Part shown: positions 13,956 to 16,892 of the stretch, piece after piece
Layout of the letters: each line of letters starts with the position of its first letter
Position numbering within the stretch: position 1 is the stretch's first letter
Origin: Fibrobacter sp. UBA4309
GTDB taxonomy: Bacteria > Fibrobacterota > Fibrobacteria > Fibrobacterales > Fibrobacteraceae
NCBI RefSeq assembly: GCF_002395745.1
Contig: NZ_DGUN01000026.1
Location: 1-16,892, forward strand
Length of the DNA: 16,892 nucleotides
Direction of reading: 5' to 3'
Notes under the pieces: generated by a model
The model's input: only the letters and a program-made list of their open reading frames with translations
Databases searched by the model: none
What the model was told of the DNA's origin: nothing
Translations under genes and position numbers: made by a program

Positions 13956-15227
13956 ATGACTCAAAAATATTCCAACTTGGACGAATACACCGAAATTTTG
14001 GCAAAAAACGCCAAAAATGCAAGCAAGGACCTCCGCACCCTGAACGCAGACAAACGTAGCGCGGTGCTAAGCCTCGTGGCAAAGATGCTCCGCGAGCAGA
14101 AAGAGGCCATTCTCGCCGCCAACAAGATCGACCTCGAAGCCGCCGCCGGAAAGCTCGACGACTCGAAGATGGACCGCCTCACCCTGAACGACGCCCGCAT
14201 CGAGGCCATGGCCAAGGGCGCCGAAGAAATCGCCGCATTCGCCGACCCGCTGAACCGCGTACTCGAAAGCCGCGAACTCAAGAACGGCATCAAGATCAGC
14301 CGTGTCGCCGTGCCTATCGGCGCCGTATTCTTCATTTTCGAAAGTCGCCCGAACGTGACCATCGACGGTGCATGCCTCTGCTTCAAGGCGGGCAATGCCG
14401 TCATCCTCCGCGGCGGCAAGGAATCGCTCAACTCCGCGAAGTGCCTCGCCGGGATTTTCCACGAAGCGCTTGCCGCAAACGGCGTTAGCGAAAACGCCGT
14501 GCAGCTCGTCACCGAAACGAGCCACGACCTGGTGGGCAAGCTCTTGCAGCGCAACGACTGCCTCGACCTCGTGATTCCCCGCGGTGGCGAACGCCTGATC
14601 CGCGCCGTGGTGGAACAGAGCAAGATTCCCGTGATAAAGCACTTCAACGGCATTTGCCACGTGTACGTGGACAAGTCCGCCGACATCGAGAAGGCGACCA
14701 ACATCCTCATTAACGCGAAGACGCAGCGCACCGGCGTGTGCAACGCCATGGAATGCGTGATTTTCGACCGCCATCTCGCCGCAAACGACGTGAAGAAGAT
14801 GCTCGACGCCCTCGTGGAACGCGGCGTGGAACTCTATGGCAACAAGGACGCCCAGAGCCACGACAGCCGCATCGCCGACATCGGTGAAGACTCCAACTAC
14901 CACCACGAATACCTCGCACTCAAGGCGAGCGTCAAGTTCGTAGACAACGTCGCCGAAGCCTGCGACCATATCGAGCAAAACAGCAGCCGCCACACCGAAG
15001 CGGTGGTTGCCGAAGACGCAACCGTGCAGGACTACTTTGTCGCGAACGTCGATAGCAGCAGCGTGATGGTGAACGCAAGCACGCGCTTTGCCGACGGCGG
15101 TGAGTACGGACTGGGTGCCGAGGTCGGTATCAGTACGGACAAGCTTCACGCCCGCGGTCCCATGGGCGTGGAAAGTCTCTGCTCCTATAAGTGGATTCTG
15201 CGCGGCAACGGACAGGTCCGCGGCTAG
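13956..15227 (+). CDS. proA: Gamma-glutamyl phosphate reductase
   Basis: Second step of proline synthesis: NADPH-dependent reduction of gamma-glutamyl phosphate to glutamate semialdehyde in the cytoplasm. The 423 residues match the usual ProA length and the aldehyde dehydrogenase-like fold. Recognised segments are VPIGAVFFIFESRPNVTID, KAGNAVILRGGKES, IPRGGERLI, HFNGICHVYVD and the catalytic TGVCNAME with Cys262, then FADGGEYGLGAEVGIST and HARGPMG. No proB is in the window. The ATG at 13956 begins directly after a promoter box without a ribosome site. The stop TAG (15225-15227) overlaps the stop of the convergent FIST gene in a CTAG palindrome. Confidence 0.97.
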   Translation: MTQKYSNLDEYTEILAKNAKNASKDLRTLNADKRSAVLSLVAKMLREQKEAILAANKIDLEAAAGKLDDSKMDRLTLNDARIEAMAKGAEEIAAFADPLNRVLESRELKNGIKISRVAVPIGAVFFIFESRPNVTIDGACLCFKAGNAVILRGGKESLNSAKCLAGIFHEALAANGVSENAVQLVTETSHDLVGKLLQRNDCLDLVIPRGGERLIRAVVEQSKIPVIKHFNGICHVYVDKSADIEKATNILINAKTQRTGVCNAMECVIFDRHLAANDVKKMLDALVERGVELYGNKDAQSHDSRIADIGEDSNYHHEYLALKASVKFVDNVAEACDHIEQNSSRHTEAVVAEDATVQDYFVANVDSSSVMVNASTRFADGGEYGLGAEVGISTDKLHARGPMGVESLCSYKWILRGNGQVRG

Positions 15228-16540
15228 TTTTCTTTTTCGCCAGCCATTTTCTGCAGACGTTCGTTCATCTGCTGTAATTTGCGGTTGGTATCTTCCAAGT
15301 CCTTGGACGCTTCCTTGATGAACGTCGCCATTCTCGCCGCAAGCGGGATTTTCGGCGTACTCTGCTCATCGAGAAGCTGGCTCCACTGCCTTCCGTTGAC
15401 ATGCGGTTCGCCTTCGCGCATTCCCGCCATCACGAGCGTGATGTTGTGCTGGTTCAGGCAGCCTTCTTCGCGCAGGAATTCACCATGCGAGAAAAAGCCG
15501 TTGTTCGGCGCGATCTTCTTGAGCGCGTAGATTTCGTAGGTCGGTTCGTGCGAAGACCAGAAAGCCTTGCGCGCGGCACAGTCAAAGATATGGATAACTT
15601 CCGGATAGAAACGGTCGATTTTCTTGCTTTCTTCGGAAATGCATTCCACGATGGTGTTCGGCTCTCCATAAGAAATATGGACCACGGACCCGACATCGAC
15701 ATCCGAAGACATCACCAGGGAGCCGTCGAACCGGCATTCGGCCGGGGCTCGCACGATGGTCGTCTTGTTGTGCTCGTACAGCATCGGGAACTCGAGCGCG
15801 TTCATGAAGAAGTTCTCGTCGTTCGCAATGCTCAGGTACTTGTGGTAGACCTCGAAAGCAGGCCTGCCGTCCAGTTCATAGACAATATTGCCCGATGCAC
15901 GGGTCACGCGGAACGTACGGCCCAACGGCTGCCAGCCACTGATCTTGATAGAATTCACGTAAAAGTTGATGCCGCCGAAAAAGGCAACCAGTATGCCCGA
16001 ACGGCATAGGCCGCCGACCGAAGAAAACACGAAAGAATTCGGGCTCATGAGGTCGGGAGAACAGACAATTCCACCAAAAACCTGGATACCCGGAGCAAGT
16101 TCCTTCAACGCATCGCAGAACCGCGTCGTCGAAACGTTCGAAATCGTATAGTAAATCTCGACACCCTTGACCCACGGATTGTTCTTCGCCTGTTCGAGGA
16201 CGTCCTGAGATATTTCGTCGATGCTCATTTTCTGCATATCGTACTGGAAGAGGCGGAATTCCGTCGAGAAATCCTGGAACAGCGTCGCCGTAATCACAAT
16301 ATCGCCGGCTTGTTCGCTGTCGATGATATTCCCGCTGGTCGAATTGCCCATCCACGGCACGTCCGGGAAAATCTCCGTCAATGTATCGAAAATAGGTTGA
16401 AGCTTTTCTTCGTCAAGAACAGTCGAATAAATCTGGAAATACATGTTCTTGACATTTTTCAAATCGTCGGAATCCTTCAAAGCGAGCAAATCCCGCTTCA
16501 ATCCATCGATTCCGCTATAATTGAAAACCTTTCTTATCAT
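15224..16540 (-). CDS. FIST-domain sensor protein ending in a coiled coil
   Basis: A predicted cytoplasmic protein of 438 residues with the FIST N and FIST C sensory domains, proposed to bind small ligands such as amino acids. FIST N covers about residues 30-230 (PWMGNSTSGNIID, then GDIVITATLF and VFGGIVCSPD). FIST C covers about 235-390 (GSLVMSSDVDVGSVVHISYG, IFDCAARKAFW). Residues about 405-434 form a coiled coil (KDLEDTNRKLQQMNERLQKM), and the protein ends four residues later (GEKEN). In many FIST proteins such a helix leads into a GGDEF, kinase or chemotaxis output domain; none is present here. The ATG has AGCAGG 7 nt upstream. There is no signal peptide. It converges on proA with a shared CTAG stop; hisI diverges from it. 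Confidence 0.88.
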   Translation of the reverse strand: MIRKVFNYSGIDGLKRDLLALKDSDDLKNVKNMYFQIYSTVLDEEKLQPIFDTLTEIFPDVPWMGNSTSGNIIDSEQAGDIVITATLFQDFSTEFRLFQYDMQKMSIDEISQDVLEQAKNNPWVKGVEIYYTISNVSTTRFCDALKELAPGIQVFGGIVCSPDLMSPNSFVFSSVGGLCRSGILVAFFGGINFYVNSIKISGWQPLGRTFRVTRASGNIVYELDGRPAFEVYHKYLSIANDENFFMNALEFPMLYEHNKTTIVRAPAECRFDGSLVMSSDVDVGSVVHISYGEPNTIVECISEESKKIDRFYPEVIHIFDCAARKAFWSSHEPTYEIYALKKIAPNNGFFSHGEFLREEGCLNQHNITLVMAGMREGEPHVNGRQWSQLLDEQSTPKIPLAARMATFIKEASKDLEDTNRKLQQMNERLQKMAGEKEN

Positions 16541-16560
16541 ATATCAGCCTGCTCAATTGT

Positions 16561-16568
16561 CTAATATA
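16561..16568 (-). promoter_or_regulatory. TATATTAG box of the FIST gene
   Basis: On the minus strand TATATTAG ends 20 nt before the ATG at 16540, leaving a short leader with AGCAGG as ribosome site. The box resembles the TAnnTTTG type with one change. No well-spaced -33 element was seen. Confidence 0.35.
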
Positions 16569-16618
16569 ACATAAAAAATACAAAAACATCACTTTTTTAT
16601 TATTTTCATCCCTAAAGT

Positions 16619-16652
16619 GTGATTTTTTTCCTTAAACCGGTGAAAAATCACC
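16619..16652. promoter_or_regulatory. Inverted repeat in the FIST-hisI divergent region, possible operator
   Basis: GTGATTTTT (16619-16627) is inverted as AAAAATCAC (16643-16651), a perfect 9-bp match with 15 nt between. The right half is itself a palindrome, GGTGA-AAAA-TCACC (16639-16652). A further ATCACTTTTTT lies at about 16588. The right half ends 7 nt before the hisI promoter box, where a bound regulator could block it. Crp/Fnr-type sites are similar in style but the spacing differs, so no regulator is named. Confidence 0.4.
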
Positions 16653-16659
16653 AATATTC

Positions 16660-16682
16660 TATCTTTATCGAATAACGAGGGA
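16660..16682 (+). promoter_or_regulatory. hisI promoter box and ribosome site
   Basis: TATCTTTA (16660-16667) matches TAnnTTTG in seven of eight positions. Unlike the other plus-strand genes, it lies 21 nt before the ATG and leaves room for GAGGGA (16677-16682), 6 nt from the start codon. This gene therefore has a short leader and a normal ribosome site. Confidence 0.5.
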
Positions 16683-16688
16683 ATCTTT

Positions 16689-16892
16689 ATGAAGTTCGAA
16701 GAGCTGATCAAGGAAGTTAAGTTCGAGGTAGAATTCGGCGGCGTGAAGCTCGCCCCGGCCATCGTGCAAGACGCCGACAAGGGCGACGTGCTGATGATGG
16801 CCTGGATGGACAAAGAGGCCCTGCGCCGTACGCACGAATGCGGCGAGATGGTCTTCTGGAGCCGCAGCCGCAAGGAATACTGGCACAAGGGC
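16689..16892 (+). CDS. hisI: Phosphoribosyl-AMP cyclohydrolase, N-terminal part
   Basis: Third step of histidine synthesis: opening of the ring of phosphoribosyl-AMP in the cytoplasm. The window cuts the gene after 68 codons. DVLMMAWMDKEAL, MVFWSRSRKEYWHKG are the family signature, and the frame is open to the end. The part that would hold the metal-binding Cys/Asp cluster is not visible, nor can it be said whether a HisE domain is fused at the C-terminus, as in E. coli. The ATG at 16689 is supported by GAGGGA 6 nt upstream. No other his gene is in view. Confidence 0.93.
   Translation, partial: MKFEELIKEVKFEVEFGGVKLAPAIVQDADKGDVLMMAWMDKEALRRTHECGEMVFWSRSRKEYWHKG

Overview
The window looks like chromosomal DNA from a Fibrobacter-type bacterium (Fibrobacterota, FCB group). 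The evidence is a lipoprotein carrying the Fibrobacter succinogenes major paralogous (FISUMP) domain behind a serine-rich linker, GC-rich coding sequence separated by AT-rich promoters, Gram-negative envelope genes, and promoter boxes resembling the TAnnTTTG -7 element of Bacteroides. No tRNA, rRNA, CRISPR array, transposase or phage gene was recognised. Most of the window is core metabolism and envelope, with unusual intergenic structure.

Layout. Positions 1-617 hold no convincing gene but many hairpins and short repeats. A FISUMP lipoprotein (minus) is divergent from a 1283-residue lipoprotein with TPR, DUF3857 and transglutaminase-like regions, followed 9 nt later by a YfcE phosphodiesterase. 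A terminator separates these from a fused SpmA-SpmB membrane protein. That gene converges on a minus-strand pair, an outer-membrane beta-barrel protein followed by a CaCA Na+/Ca2+ antiporter; a branched palindromic repeat sits between the converging genes. Divergent from the barrel gene run pepA (leucyl aminopeptidase) and guaA (GMP synthase, long form). Next come three degenerate tandem repeats, a UPF0340/TIGR01440 protein, proA (gamma-glutamyl phosphate reductase), a convergent FIST-domain protein whose stop codon shares a CTAG with that of proA, and the start of hisI, cut by the window edge.

The genes do not form one pathway. Small functional groups are visible: a probable lipoprotein/phosphodiesterase operon, a barrel/antiporter operon, and single housekeeping genes for peptide turnover, guanine nucleotides, proline and histidine.

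The most interesting signals are: (1) five plus-strand genes with a TAnnTTTG-like box ending 4-7 nt (or, for proA, 5 nt) before the ATG and little or no Shine-Dalgarno sequence, suggesting leaderless mRNAs; (2) three tandem repeats after guaA whose hairpin stems change sequence but stay paired around a constant GCTTGC apex, the last supplying the Shine-Dalgarno of the next gene; (3) a GMP synthase with a long C-terminal half resembling the eukaryotic enzyme; (4) a FIST sensor that stops at the coiled coil where an output domain would normally begin. All calls are from reading the sequence; no database search was run.
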